A stretch of DNA of 64,000 bases. Origin: JAXGMV01 sp040772085. GTDB taxonomy: Bacteria > Chloroflexota > Anaerolineae > Anaerolineales > Anaerolineaceae. The first letter of the stretch is position 1; every line of letters begins with the position of its first letter. Positions 1 to 7,930 of this stretch are shown here, in pieces. The notes below the pieces were generated by a model. It was not told the origin of the DNA. It was given only the letters and a program-made list of their open reading frames with translations, and ran no database searches. The stretch is from assembly GCA_040772085.1 (NCBI GenBank), contig JAXGYU010000001.1:496001-560000 (forward strand), read 5' to 3'. The position numbers and the translations under genes were made by a program.

Positions 1-2
1 CT

Positions 3-767
3 GCCGGCCTGTTGGGCAGGGAGTTTTGTAAAACTCTGGCTGAAGCTGGCGCCAATGTCGTCGCGGCTGACCTGAACCAGGAGCTCGCCGCTGGAGTGGC
101 AGAGGATCTGGTAAAGAAGGGTTTAAGCGCTCAGGCAATAAAAGTCGATGTGACCTCGCCCGACTCCACCCAGGGGCTGATTCAAGGCGCGTTGGACGCG
201 TTCGGCACCGTCGATGTGCTGGTTTGCAGCGCGGCGCTTGACCCGAAATTTGATGCGGATCACATCGACGAGCACAACAACAATTCATTTGAAAATTACC
301 CATTGGCAGCCTGGCAGCAGGCATTGGATGTCAATCTGACAGGCATGTTTCTGACCTGTCAGGCGGCGGTCAAGCCCATGCTGGCGCAGGGCAGCGGGTC
401 GATCATCACCATCTGCTCGACCTACGGCTTGGTCGGTCCCGACCAGCGCATTTATGAAAAGCCCGGCAAACCACAGCAGTTCAAACCGGTTTACTACACC
501 GTCACAAAGTCCGGTGTGCTGGGGCTGACCAAGTACCTGGCGACCTATTATGCCGGCAAGAATATACGCGTCAATTCACTAACGCCCGGCGGCGTATTCA
601 ACAATCACGACGAGACGTTTTATAACAACTATTCTTCCCGCACGGTCATCGGACGTATGGCGAAACGGGACGAGATGAACGGCGCCTTGCTCTTCCTCGC
701 GTCCGACGCGTCCTCTTATATGACCGGCGGCAACCTCGTGGTCGACGGAGGCTGGACGGCATGGTAG
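3..767 (+). CDS. SDR family oxidoreductase, PtmA-like (5' partial)
   Basis: NAD(P)-dependent short-chain dehydrogenase, probably acting on a sugar intermediate of the nonulosonic acid pathway in the cytoplasm. The frame is open to the window edge and begins inside the Rossmann glycine motif (AGLLGR), so the start codon and about 15-20 residues lie upstream. Visible are the NNAG-equivalent VCSAALDP, the catalytic Ser in ICSTYGLVGPDQRIYE, YYTVTKSG (YxxxK) and the C-terminal VVDGGWTAW. The DQRIYE segment and the TKYLATYYA helix resemble PtmA of Campylobacter legionaminic acid clusters (from memory of the family). The stop overlaps the next start by 7 bases, implying cotranscription. Substrate unknown. 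Confidence 0.85.
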   Translation, partial: AGLLGREFCKTLAEAGANVVAADLNQELAAGVAEDLVKKGLSAQAIKVDVTSPDSTQGLIQGALDAFGTVDVLVCSAALDPKFDADHIDEHNNNSFENYPLAAWQQALDVNLTGMFLTCQAAVKPMLAQGSGSIITICSTYGLVGPDQRIYEKPGKPQQFKPVYYTVTKSGVLGLTKYLATYYAGKNIRVNSLTPGGVFNNHDETFYNNYSSRTVIGRMAKRDEMNGALLFLASDASSYMTGGNLVVDGGWTAW

Positions 768-1996
768 ACAAACCGACCGTGTTGGCAGTCATCCCCGCGC
801 GCGGCGGCTCCAAAGGCATCCCGCGCAAGAATATCCGGGATTTTGCCGGAGCGCCGCTGATCGCGTACAGCATCGCGGCAGCACGGCAGTCAGCGCTTGT
901 GGACCGGGTGATCGTTTCAACGGACGATGAGGAGATTGCCGAGGTCGCGCGGCAATGGGGGGCTGAAACGCCATTTCTGCGCCCTGCTGAGTTCGCCGCC
1001 GACAACAGCACCGATTTTCCGGTGTTTGAACATGCTCTGCAATGGCTGGCAGAACATGAGGACTACCATCCAGATATTGTTATCCAGTTGCGTCCGACCT
1101 CGCCTGTCCGGCCCCTTACCTGTGTTGATGACGCAGTGAACATCCTGATCGCCCATCCCGAAGCCGATAGCGTGCGCGGCGTTGTGCCTTCCGGTCAGAA
1201 CCCTTACAAGATGTGGCGGGTCGCCTCGTCTGACTTACCGATGCAGCCGCTGCTCAACGATGCCGAGACTGATGAGCCATACAATGCGCCGCGGCAAAGT
1301 TTGCCTCCTACTTACTGGCAGACGGGGCATATCGACGCCATCCGCAGTTCCACGATTTTGACGAAAAAGTCGATGAGCGGTGAATCGATCTACCCGCTGT
1401 TGATTGACCCGCGCTTCACGATTGACATCGACAATCCGGGCGACTGGGCGAAATCGGAGTGGCTGGTGCGGCATGGCGGGCTGGAGATGGTCAGCCCCAG
1501 GCCAAACCGTCCCTTGCCCTCACAGGTTGAGCTGGTAGTTTTCGACTTCGATGGCGTCATGACAGATAACCGTGTCTGGGTCGATAAAAACGGTCACGAG
1601 ATGGTTGCGGCCTATCGCAGCGATTCTCAGGGTTTGATCGCCTTGCGTGAGCGGGGAGTCAAACTGCTGGTGCTATCGACTGAAACGGATACCGTCGTCG
1701 CCGCCCGCTGCAACAAAATTAAACTGCCTTACCTGCAGGGAATCAATCAAAAGGATGTCGCCCTGCGACAATACCTTGATGAAAATGACATTGATCCCGC
1801 GAAAACGGTCTTCCTCGGCAACGATATCAATGACCTGAGCTGCTTCCCCATCGTGGGATGCGCGGTGGTGGTTTCCGACGCGCAGCCGGCTGCCATGGAG
1901 CAGGCTGACCTCGTGCTCAGTAGGCAGGGCGGCCATGGCGCGGTCAGAGAATTGTGCGAAATGATCCTTGAGAGAATAAAAAGCGGCGCCCGATAG
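761..1996 (+). CDS. CMP-nonulosonate cytidylyltransferase fused to HAD phosphatase (NeuA/KdsC-like)
   Basis: Two-domain cytoplasmic enzyme of 411 residues. Residues 1-235 are a CMP-acylneuraminate synthetase that would activate an ulosonic acid with CTP; the nucleotide-binding motif PARGGSKGIPRKN starts near residue 11. Residues 255-405 are a KDO-8-phosphate phosphatase-like HAD domain with intact motifs: D262-F-D264 and T268-D269, the serine of LVLSTE, K331, and GNDIND at 353-358. The fusion suggests that a phosphorylated acid is dephosphorylated and then CMP-activated by one polypeptide. The layout matches vertebrate CMAS, which has the same domain order. It overlaps the preceding SDR and is 16 bases ahead of neuB. 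The exact acid (Neu5Ac, Leg, Kdn or other) cannot be read from the sequence. Confidence 0.9.
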   Translation: MVDKPTVLAVIPARGGSKGIPRKNIRDFAGAPLIAYSIAAARQSALVDRVIVSTDDEEIAEVARQWGAETPFLRPAEFAADNSTDFPVFEHALQWLAEHEDYHPDIVIQLRPTSPVRPLTCVDDAVNILIAHPEADSVRGVVPSGQNPYKMWRVASSDLPMQPLLNDAETDEPYNAPRQSLPPTYWQTGHIDAIRSSTILTKKSMSGESIYPLLIDPRFTIDIDNPGDWAKSEWLVRHGGLEMVSPRPNRPLPSQVELVVFDFDGVMTDNRVWVDKNGHEMVAAYRSDSQGLIALRERGVKLLVLSTETDTVVAARCNKIKLPYLQGINQKDVALRQYLDENDIDPAKTVFLGNDINDLSCFPIVGCAVVVSDAQPAAMEQADLVLSRQGGHGAVRELCEMILERIKSGAR

Positions 1997-2001
1997 GCGC
2001 C
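1985..2001 (+). other. Small GC-rich hairpin before the neuB ribosome binding site
   Basis: GGCGCC (1985-1990) and GGCGCC (1996-2001) flank a 5-base loop and span the stop codon of the cytidylyltransferase gene. The Shine-Dalgarno GGGAG (2003-2007) follows directly. The structure could slow reinitiation at neuB, but no T-run follows, so it is not a terminator. Functional role is inference only. Confidence 0.35.
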
Positions 2002-2012
2002 AGGGAGTAAGA

Positions 2013-2894
2013 ATGGCGAGAGAAATCATTATTGGAAATCGAAAAATCGGTGACGGCCATCCAGCTTATGTTGTGGCGGAAATCGGGATCAATCATAATG
2101 GCGACCTTGAGATTGCCAAAAAGCTGATGCGCGCGGCTAAGGACGCGGGCGTCAATGCGGTCAAGTTCCAGAAACGCACGCCTGAAATTTGTGTTCCGCT
2201 CAAGCAGCAGGGCCAGATGCGTGAAACGCCCTGGGGCTATATCACCTACCTCGAGTACCGGCACAAAGTGGAGCTCACCCGGGAAGATTATCTCGAGATC
2301 GATCGCTATGCCAGGGAGCTTGGCATTGACTGGTTCGCTTCCCCCTGGGATGAGCCTTCGATCGATTTTCTCGAGGAATTTAATCCTGTCTGCCATAAGG
2401 TACCGTCGGCGGCAATTACAGACCATGGGTTGCTGCGCAAGCTGCGTGACACCGGTAGACCTTTGATCATCTCAACCGGTATGTCGACCATGGAAGAGAT
2501 CCACGCTGCAGTCAAACAGGTAGATTTCGACAAACTGCTCGTCTGCCACTCCACCAGCGCCTACCCCTGTGACCCCAAAGAGGTCAACCTCAACATGATC
2601 AAGACCCTGCGGGAGGAATTCAGCTGCCCGATCGGTTACTCAGGGCACGAAGTTGGCTTGATTCCTTCGGTCGTCGCCGTAGCGTTGGGAGCCTGTCTGG
2701 TCGAACGTCACATCACGCTTGACCGCGCGATGTGGGGGACGGATCAGGCGGCTTCAGTAGAGCCTGGCGGTTTCGAACGCCTGGTGCATTACATCCGCGT
2801 GACTGAGGACACGCTTGGCGACGGCGTCAAGCAGGTTTATGAGAGTGAAATCCCAATCAGGGCCAAACTGCGCCGGGTGAACGATCTGTCATGA
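2013..2894 (+). CDS. neuB: N-acetylneuraminate synthase family protein (NeuB domain only)
   Basis: Condenses phosphoenolpyruvate with a hexosamine or hexose (possibly its 6-phosphate) to form a nonulosonic acid. The TIM barrel is complete: AEIGINHNGDLEIAK near the N-terminus, VKFQKRTPE, the ISTGMS strand, and the two metal-binding histidines H212 (GYSGHE) and H233 (ERHITLDR) with the family spacing of 21. The protein has 293 residues, whereas sialic acid synthases have about 345, the extra part being a C-terminal SAF/antifreeze-like domain that helps bind the sugar. That domain is absent here, and the frame stops cleanly into the next gene (4-base ATGA overlap). The start is ATG 2013 with GGGAG five bases upstream. 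Substrate is uncertain. Confidence 0.88.
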   Translation: MAREIIIGNRKIGDGHPAYVVAEIGINHNGDLEIAKKLMRAAKDAGVNAVKFQKRTPEICVPLKQQGQMRETPWGYITYLEYRHKVELTREDYLEIDRYARELGIDWFASPWDEPSIDFLEEFNPVCHKVPSAAITDHGLLRKLRDTGRPLIISTGMSTMEEIHAAVKQVDFDKLLVCHSTSAYPCDPKEVNLNMIKTLREEFSCPIGYSGHEVGLIPSVVAVALGACLVERHITLDRAMWGTDQAASVEPGGFERLVHYIRVTEDTLGDGVKQVYESEIPIRAKLRRVNDLS

Positions 2895-4498
2895 CCGTTC
2901 CCCTGAATGCCAGGGTCAAAGGCTTACGGGCACGCTGGTCGCATCACCGCAATAACCAGCGTGTCATGCGCATAGCCAAGACTGTCAGCAAAGCCGCGCC
3001 TGAACCCAGCCAGAAGACGGTTGTCGTTTTCAACGCCTCAACCCGTATCGGCGGGCTGTCGTTGAATGCCGGTTTCGCGCTGCTCACCAGCTGGATGCTG
3101 CGGTTGGCAGGCTGCCGGGTGATTAATTTTGTCTGCGACCGCGGCATGAGTGCCTGCGTTTTGGGTACCGGTCGTGATGATTATGAGCTCCCGATGCCAT
3201 GCGCGTCCTGCACCTGGCAATCGGCAGCGCTGGCTGCCTCGACTGAAACCAACTGGTTTGGCTTCAGTACCGCTGAAGCGATGGCAAATCAACTCGCGCA
3301 TGCCACGCTCGCGCAGTTGCAGGAGTTTTCCTACGGGGGGGTGGAGCTCGGCAAGCTGGTGCTGCCTTCCATCCGCTGGGTGCTGCGCCGGCACAATCTG
3401 ATTGAAAATGAAGCGACCCTGGCGTTGTACCGCCGATATATCCTCTCAGCCTGGAATGTGCGCCGAGAATTTCTGGAGCTGCTTGCCGATGTCGCGGTTG
3501 ATGAAGTGGTTGTGTTCAATGGCATGTTCTTTCCTGAGGCGGTCGTTCGCGACGTTTGCCGGCAGAAACATATCCCCTGCGTCAGCCACGAGGTGGGACT
3601 GATGCCGCTGACTGGCTACTTCACCCGAGGTGACGCGACCGCGTATCCGATCAACATCCCGCCTGAGTTTGAGTTGTCAGCGGAGCAAAACAAGCAGTTG
3701 GATGAGTATCTCGCCAGACGTTTTCAGGGTGATTTCAGCATGGCGGGCATTCAGTTCTGGCCGGAGATGGAGCCGCTGGCTGACGCTTTCTGGCAGAAAG
3801 CCAGTCAGTTCAGACAAATCGTCCCGGTTTTCACCAACGTGATCTTTGATACCAGTCAGAGCCATGCCAATGTTTTGTTCGATGACATGTTTGCCTGGCT
3901 GGATGAAGTAAAAAAGCTGATCGAACGCCATCCTGACACCTATTTTGTCGTCCGCGCTCACCCAGATGAGAACCGGGCGGGTAAAGCCAGTCAGGAAAGT
4001 GTCTCCGCGTGGGCAGCAGGCGCGGATCTTGAAAGCCTCCCCAATGTGCTGTTCGTACCGCCTGACCAGCGTTTCAGTTCCTACGAGCTGATTAACAAGT
4101 CACGCATGGTGATGGTGTACAACTCGACCATCGGGCTGGAGGCTGTTCTGCTCGGCAAGCCCGTTCTCTGTGCCGGAAAAGCCCGTTTTACCCAGATACC
4201 AACTGTCTTCTTCCCGGCATCCCGTGACGAATATCTGGCGCTGGCGGAAGAAATGCTCTCAGGAAACGAGCCAATCGCGGTGCCAGAGGCATTCAAACGT
4301 AACGCGCGCGCCTTTCTTTTCTATCAGCTTTACAAAACATCCTTGCCTTTCGGTGACTTCCTGACGGAGGACGGTATCTGGCCTGGTTACGTCAGACTGC
4401 GTGATTTTGACCTTTCCGCACTGAAAGCTGAAAATTCCGCGACCGCCAAAACCCTGGTCGATGGCATCCTGCATGGAGAGGAATTTATTCTGGCATGA
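2891..4498 (+). CDS. Capsule polysaccharide biosynthesis-like glycosyltransferase (KpsS/GT-B type)
   Basis: Cytoplasmic 535-residue protein resembling KpsS/LipB-type capsule proteins, which are GT-B-fold enzymes that often use CMP-activated Kdo. Support comes from the C-terminal half: FVVRAHPDENR near residue 354, then a segment around residues 408-427 with YNSTIGLEAVLLGKPVL, the phosphate/nucleotide-binding signature of the CDP-glycerol/capsule transferase superfamily. The N-terminal third (VFNASTRIGGLSLNAGF) is less recognisable, and a cysteine-rich stretch (PCASCTWQ) lies near residue 100. No membrane segment is apparent. ATGA overlaps link it to neuB before and to a GT2 gene after. In this operon it is a candidate transferase for the CMP-activated acid; direct evidence is lacking. 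Confidence 0.65.
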   Translation: MTVPLNARVKGLRARWSHHRNNQRVMRIAKTVSKAAPEPSQKTVVVFNASTRIGGLSLNAGFALLTSWMLRLAGCRVINFVCDRGMSACVLGTGRDDYELPMPCASCTWQSAALAASTETNWFGFSTAEAMANQLAHATLAQLQEFSYGGVELGKLVLPSIRWVLRRHNLIENEATLALYRRYILSAWNVRREFLELLADVAVDEVVVFNGMFFPEAVVRDVCRQKHIPCVSHEVGLMPLTGYFTRGDATAYPINIPPEFELSAEQNKQLDEYLARRFQGDFSMAGIQFWPEMEPLADAFWQKASQFRQIVPVFTNVIFDTSQSHANVLFDDMFAWLDEVKKLIERHPDTYFVVRAHPDENRAGKASQESVSAWAAGADLESLPNVLFVPPDQRFSSYELINKSRMVMVYNSTIGLEAVLLGKPVLCAGKARFTQIPTVFFPASRDEYLALAEEMLSGNEPIAVPEAFKRNARAFLFYQLYKTSLPFGDFLTEDGIWPGYVRLRDFDLSALKAENSATAKTLVDGILHGEEFILA

Positions 4499-5439
4499 GC
4501 AACCCCGATTGCACCGTCCTGATTCGAGCCTTCAACGAGGGGAAACACATCGGCAAGCTGCTCGAAGGTATCCGTCGCCAGACGATGCAGAATGTGCAGG
4601 TCATCCTGGTCGATTCCGGCTCAACGGATAAAACGCTGCATATCGCGGAGTCATACGGCGTGGAGATTTATCATATCCAGCAGCGTGATTTCAGTTTTGG
4701 CAGGTCAATCAACATGGGGTTTGAGCATGCCCGTGCCGGCAAAGTTGTGCTTGCCAGCGCGCATGTATACCCGGTCTATCCGGACTGGCTGGAGCAAATC
4801 ACAGCGCCCCTGGCAGACACGCAGACAGCACTCTGCTATGGCAAGCAGCGCGGTTCACCGACGACGAAATTCTCTGAGAACCAATTGATGGCGCGCTGGT
4901 ATCCTGAACAGAGCAACCTCCAGCAAAGTCATCCTTTCTCGAACAATGCCAACGCAGCGGTCCAACGGGCTCTGTGGGAACAGCATCCCTATAATGAGAA
5001 GTTACCCGGTCTGGAGGATCTGGAGTGGGCGAACTGGGCCTTCAGGGAAGGGTATAAGATCGCCTATTCCGCTGAAGCTGAAATCATCCATATCCATGAT
5101 GAGACCTGGAAACAGGTCTATAATCGCTACCGCCGCGAGGGGATGGCATTCAAACAAATCTTCCCGCATGAGAATTTCAAGCTGACTGAAGTGGTAAGAT
5201 TGTGGCTGAGAAATGTGCAGTCCGACCTGAACGCTGCCGGCAAAACGGGCGGCTTGCTCAAGGAAATGCCGGGCATCCTGGCTTTCAGGAGCAACCAGTT
5301 CTGGGGCACCTATCAGGGATATCGCAGCAAAAGCAATTTGACCGCCATGCTCAAGCAAACCTTTTATGATCCATTGAAGGACCCTGAAATTGAGGAAATA
5401 ACGCCTCATAGGCAGATTGAGCCGATTGATTATAACTAA
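4495..5439 (+). CDS. Glycosyltransferase family 2
   Basis: GT-A fold transferase of 314 residues that would add a sugar from a nucleotide donor to a growing glycan on the cytoplasmic face. The N-terminus has VLIRAFNEGKHIGKLLEGI and VDSGSTDKT (nucleotide-binding DSGSxD). The acceptor-side region FSFGRSINMGFEHARAGKVV and the LPGLEDLEWANW segment (ED motif) follow. The HDETW and YRREGMAFKQ stretch resembles rhamnosyltransferase-like GT2 proteins. The start ATG overlaps the preceding stop (ATGA). Donor and acceptor are unknown. Confidence 0.85.
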   Translation: MSNPDCTVLIRAFNEGKHIGKLLEGIRRQTMQNVQVILVDSGSTDKTLHIAESYGVEIYHIQQRDFSFGRSINMGFEHARAGKVVLASAHVYPVYPDWLEQITAPLADTQTALCYGKQRGSPTTKFSENQLMARWYPEQSNLQQSHPFSNNANAAVQRALWEQHPYNEKLPGLEDLEWANWAFREGYKIAYSAEAEIIHIHDETWKQVYNRYRREGMAFKQIFPHENFKLTEVVRLWLRNVQSDLNAAGKTGGLLKEMPGILAFRSNQFWGTYQGYRSKSNLTAMLKQTFYDPLKDPEIEEITPHRQIEPIDYN

Positions 5440-5460
5440 AATGCGCGTAGCCATTGCATT

Positions 5461-5467
5461 AAGGTGG
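5461..5467 (+). promoter_or_regulatory. Ribosome binding site deciding the start at 5473
   Basis: AAGGTGG lies five bases upstream of the ATG at 5473. A GTG in the same frame at 5464 overlaps this motif and therefore cannot be served by it; further in-frame ATGs at 5476 and 5485 fit less well. Confidence 0.6.
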
Positions 5468-5472
5468 AATTT

Positions 5473-6156
5473 ATGATGGAAAAAATGAAAATTGCTGCCT
5501 TGGTTCCCATGCGACATCACTCGCAGCGGGTGCCTGGCAAGAACTACCGCGACCTGGCAGGCAAACCGCTTTACACCTATATCATCGATACCCTGCTCAA
5601 ATGCCCCGAGATTTCCGAGCTGATCGTCGATACGGACAGCCCAGTGATCCGTGACGGTCTGACCAAGGACTATCCCTCCGTCATCATCATCGACCGGCCG
5701 GATTATCTCAAGGCTGACGACGTGCCGATGAATGAGATCCTGCTGTACGATACGTCCTTCTCGCGGGCGGACCTCTTCGTCCAGACGCACAGCACCAACC
5801 CGCTCCTGAGCAGCGCGACCATCAGCCAGGCGATCGCACGTCTGATCCATAGCTACCCCAGCTATGATTCACTGTTTGGCGTCACGCGGCTGCAGACTCG
5901 TCTGTGGGACGCGCTGGCTCGACCGGTCAATCACAACCCGGCTATCCTGCTGCAGACGCAGGATTTGCCGCCAATTTACGAAGAAAATTCGTGTATCTAT
6001 ATCTTTAATCGCGACAACCTGCTCGTCCACCGCAATCGCTTGGGTGCCAGACCGATGATGTTCGAGATCGACAGGGCGGAAGCGTGGGACATTGACGAGA
6101 TGCTCGATTTCGATATGGTTGATCTGATGATGCGTGACAAATTGCGCCGCGCCTAG
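5473..6156 (+). CDS. Second acylneuraminate cytidylyltransferase family protein
   Basis: CTP-dependent cytidylyltransferase-like protein of about 227 residues, a second member of the NeuA family in the same operon. The N-terminal loop reads VPMRHHSQRVPGKNYRDL where classical enzymes have ARGGSKGIPxKN: the basic Arg, Gly-Lys and Asn positions are kept but the Gly-Gly-Ser part is changed. A downstream strand has LIVDTDSP, and QTHSTNPLL corresponds to the family QxxPTSPL segment. The C-terminal FEIDRAEAWDIDEMLDFDMV is the usual IDxxxDW-like dimer region. It has no phosphatase domain. It may activate a different acid from the first enzyme, or a non-sugar acid. It is followed after 14 bases by a dehydrogenase. 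Confidence 0.8.
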   Translation: MMEKMKIAALVPMRHHSQRVPGKNYRDLAGKPLYTYIIDTLLKCPEISELIVDTDSPVIRDGLTKDYPSVIIIDRPDYLKADDVPMNEILLYDTSFSRADLFVQTHSTNPLLSSATISQAIARLIHSYPSYDSLFGVTRLQTRLWDALARPVNHNPAILLQTQDLPPIYEENSCIYIFNRDNLLVHRNRLGARPMMFEIDRAEAWDIDEMLDFDMVDLMMRDKLRRA

Positions 6157-6170
6157 AAAGGTGACCGAAA

Positions 6171-7142
6171 ATGCCTGCAGTCTTGCTCACCGCCCCTTAT
6201 ATGATCCCTTACCGGGAGCGTTTCCAGCCTGTCTTTGATCATTATGGACTGGAGGTCATCCAGCCGGTTGTCAACGAGCGCCTGTCCGAAGCCGAGCTCC
6301 TGGCACATGCCGGGCAGTTCGACGGCACAATATGTGGTGACGACAAATATACGCCTCGCGTTATTGACGCCTGCCTGCCGCGGCTGAAAGTCATCTCCAA
6401 GTGGGGCACGGGCATCGATTCGATCGATAAGGCACATGCCGAAGCACACGGCACCCGGGTCATGAACACGCTGAACGCCTTTACCCTGCCAGTTTCTGAC
6501 ACTGTGCTCGGTTATATCCTGGCATTCGCCCGCCAGATCCCATGGTCGGACCATCTGATCAAGACCAACCGTTGGGAGAAGCTGAAGGGCAAGGCACTTT
6601 CGGAGTGCACGCTGGGCGTGATTGGCGTCGGGAATATCGGCAAGGCGGTGCTGAGGCGGGCAGCAGCCTTTGGCATGCGGCTGCTTGGCAATGATATCCA
6701 GCCGATTGCCCGTGATTTTCTCGCTGAACACCGGATCGAGATGCTGCCGCTTGACGACCTGCTGGCGCAGTCCGATTTCGTCTCGGTCAATTGTGACCTC
6801 AACCCCACCAGCTTCCACATTATTAACGAGCAGACACTGGCGAAAATGAAGCCAGGCGCGGTTCTGGTCAATACTGCCCGTGGACCATTGGTGGATGAGC
6901 CGGCGCTGATCGCCGCGCTGCAATCCGGTCACCTGGCGGGGGCAGGTCTGGACGTATTTGAGGTCGAACCGCTGCCGGATGATTCACCGCTCAAACGCAT
7001 GCCGAACGTGCTGCTGGCAGCACATAACTCCAACTCCAGTCCCAGCGCCTGGGAGGCAATTCATTGGTCCACACTGCTCAACCTGTTGATCGGTCTGGGG
7101 ATGGAGACGTCAAGCCTGGACGAATTTCGGAAAACAATCTGA
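6171..7142 (+). CDS. D-2-hydroxyacid dehydrogenase (phosphoglycerate dehydrogenase-like)
   Basis: NAD-dependent oxidoreductase of 323 residues from the D-isomer-specific 2-hydroxyacid dehydrogenase family; it interconverts 2-hydroxy and 2-keto acids. The nucleotide-binding glycine motif is GVIGVGNIGKAV near residue 148. The catalytic triad can be traced: R237 in NTARGPLVDE, the glutamate in DVFEVEPLP, and the histidine in LLAAHNSNSS. The last motif is HN rather than the HIGG common in SerA. There is no ACT domain, so amino-acid feedback control is unlikely. The ribosome binding site is AAAGGTG at 6157-6163. Its position between a cytidylyltransferase and an SDR suggests a 2-keto-acid sugar or its side chain as substrate, which is an inference. 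Confidence 0.85.
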   Translation: MPAVLLTAPYMIPYRERFQPVFDHYGLEVIQPVVNERLSEAELLAHAGQFDGTICGDDKYTPRVIDACLPRLKVISKWGTGIDSIDKAHAEAHGTRVMNTLNAFTLPVSDTVLGYILAFARQIPWSDHLIKTNRWEKLKGKALSECTLGVIGVGNIGKAVLRRAAAFGMRLLGNDIQPIARDFLAEHRIEMLPLDDLLAQSDFVSVNCDLNPTSFHIINEQTLAKMKPGAVLVNTARGPLVDEPALIAALQSGHLAGAGLDVFEVEPLPDDSPLKRMPNVLLAAHNSNSSPSAWEAIHWSTLLNLLIGLGMETSSLDEFRKTI

Positions 7143-7177
7143 CAATCCCGTGGATGGGATTGGTGCGGAGATAACCT

Positions 7178-7930
7178 ATGAGAACCATGTTGATTACCGG
7201 CGCTGCCGGCGGGGTGGGCAGGGCGACTGTGAAATACTTTGCCGAGCAGGGCTGGCAGGTCATCGGCATTGACATCAGCGACAAGCCCGCGGACTACCCT
7301 GAGGCTGTTCACTACATCCAGGCGAACATCGCCGATCCGGAGGACATTGCCCACGCGTTTGACTCGCTCAAGGCAATCACGACCAGCCTGAACGCGCTGG
7401 TCAACAACGCCTCCATCCAGGTCATCAAACCTTTGCTCGAAACCAGCGTAGAAGAGTGGGATGCAGTCATGGCGTCCAATCTGCGCTCGGTCTTCCTGGG
7501 AGCCAAGCTGGCATATCCGCTACTGGACAAAACTGGTCAGGGAGCGGTTGTCAACATCTCCTCCGTGCACGCCATAGCAACTTCAGGCAGCATCTCCGCC
7601 TACGCAGCCAGCAAGGGCGGCATGCTGGCGCTGACGCGTGCCATGGCAATCGAATTCGCGGCGGATAATATCCGCGTCAACGCCCTGCTGCCCGGTGCGA
7701 TCGACACACCGATGCTGCGGGCGGGGCTGGACAGAGGGCATGTGGCTGGCGGGTCGGTAGGCATGCGGCTGGAAAATCTGGCGCGCAAAACGGTCAATGG
7801 CCGCGTTGGCACGCCTGAAGAGATTGCCAAGTGTATCTATTTTCTGGCTGATGGCAGCCAATCGTCCTTCATGACTGGTCAGGCGCTGGTTGTGGATGGC
7901 GGCGCGACCGCCAAGCTGAGTACCGAGTGA
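7178..7930 (+). CDS. SDR family oxidoreductase
   Basis: Classical short-chain dehydrogenase of 250 residues using NAD(P). It shows TGAAGGVGRA (residues 6-15, cofactor glycine motif), the NNAS structural motif, VNISSVHA with the catalytic serine, YAASKGG (YxxxK) and the C-terminal VVDGGATAK typical of oligomeric classical SDRs. GGAG at 7168-7171 is its ribosome binding site. It overlaps the next gene by four bases (GTGA). Together with the preceding dehydrogenase it may carry out redox steps on a sugar acid; the substrate is not evident. Confidence 0.88.
   Translation: MRTMLITGAAGGVGRATVKYFAEQGWQVIGIDISDKPADYPEAVHYIQANIADPEDIAHAFDSLKAITTSLNALVNNASIQVIKPLLETSVEEWDAVMASNLRSVFLGAKLAYPLLDKTGQGAVVNISSVHAIATSGSISAYAASKGGMLALTRAMAIEFAADNIRVNALLPGAIDTPMLRAGLDRGHVAGGSVGMRLENLARKTVNGRVGTPEEIAKCIYFLADGSQSSFMTGQALVVDGGATAKLSTE

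Noticed and set aside
2895..3100. SAF domain of NeuB lost by frameshift
   Set aside because: No SAF-like peptide was recognised after the NeuB stop; the following gene is in clean ATGA overlap and encodes a different family.
5002..5850. 282-codon minus-strand open frame across GT2 and cytidylyltransferase
   Set aside because: Lies over two clear plus-strand genes in an operon and has no recognisable motif.
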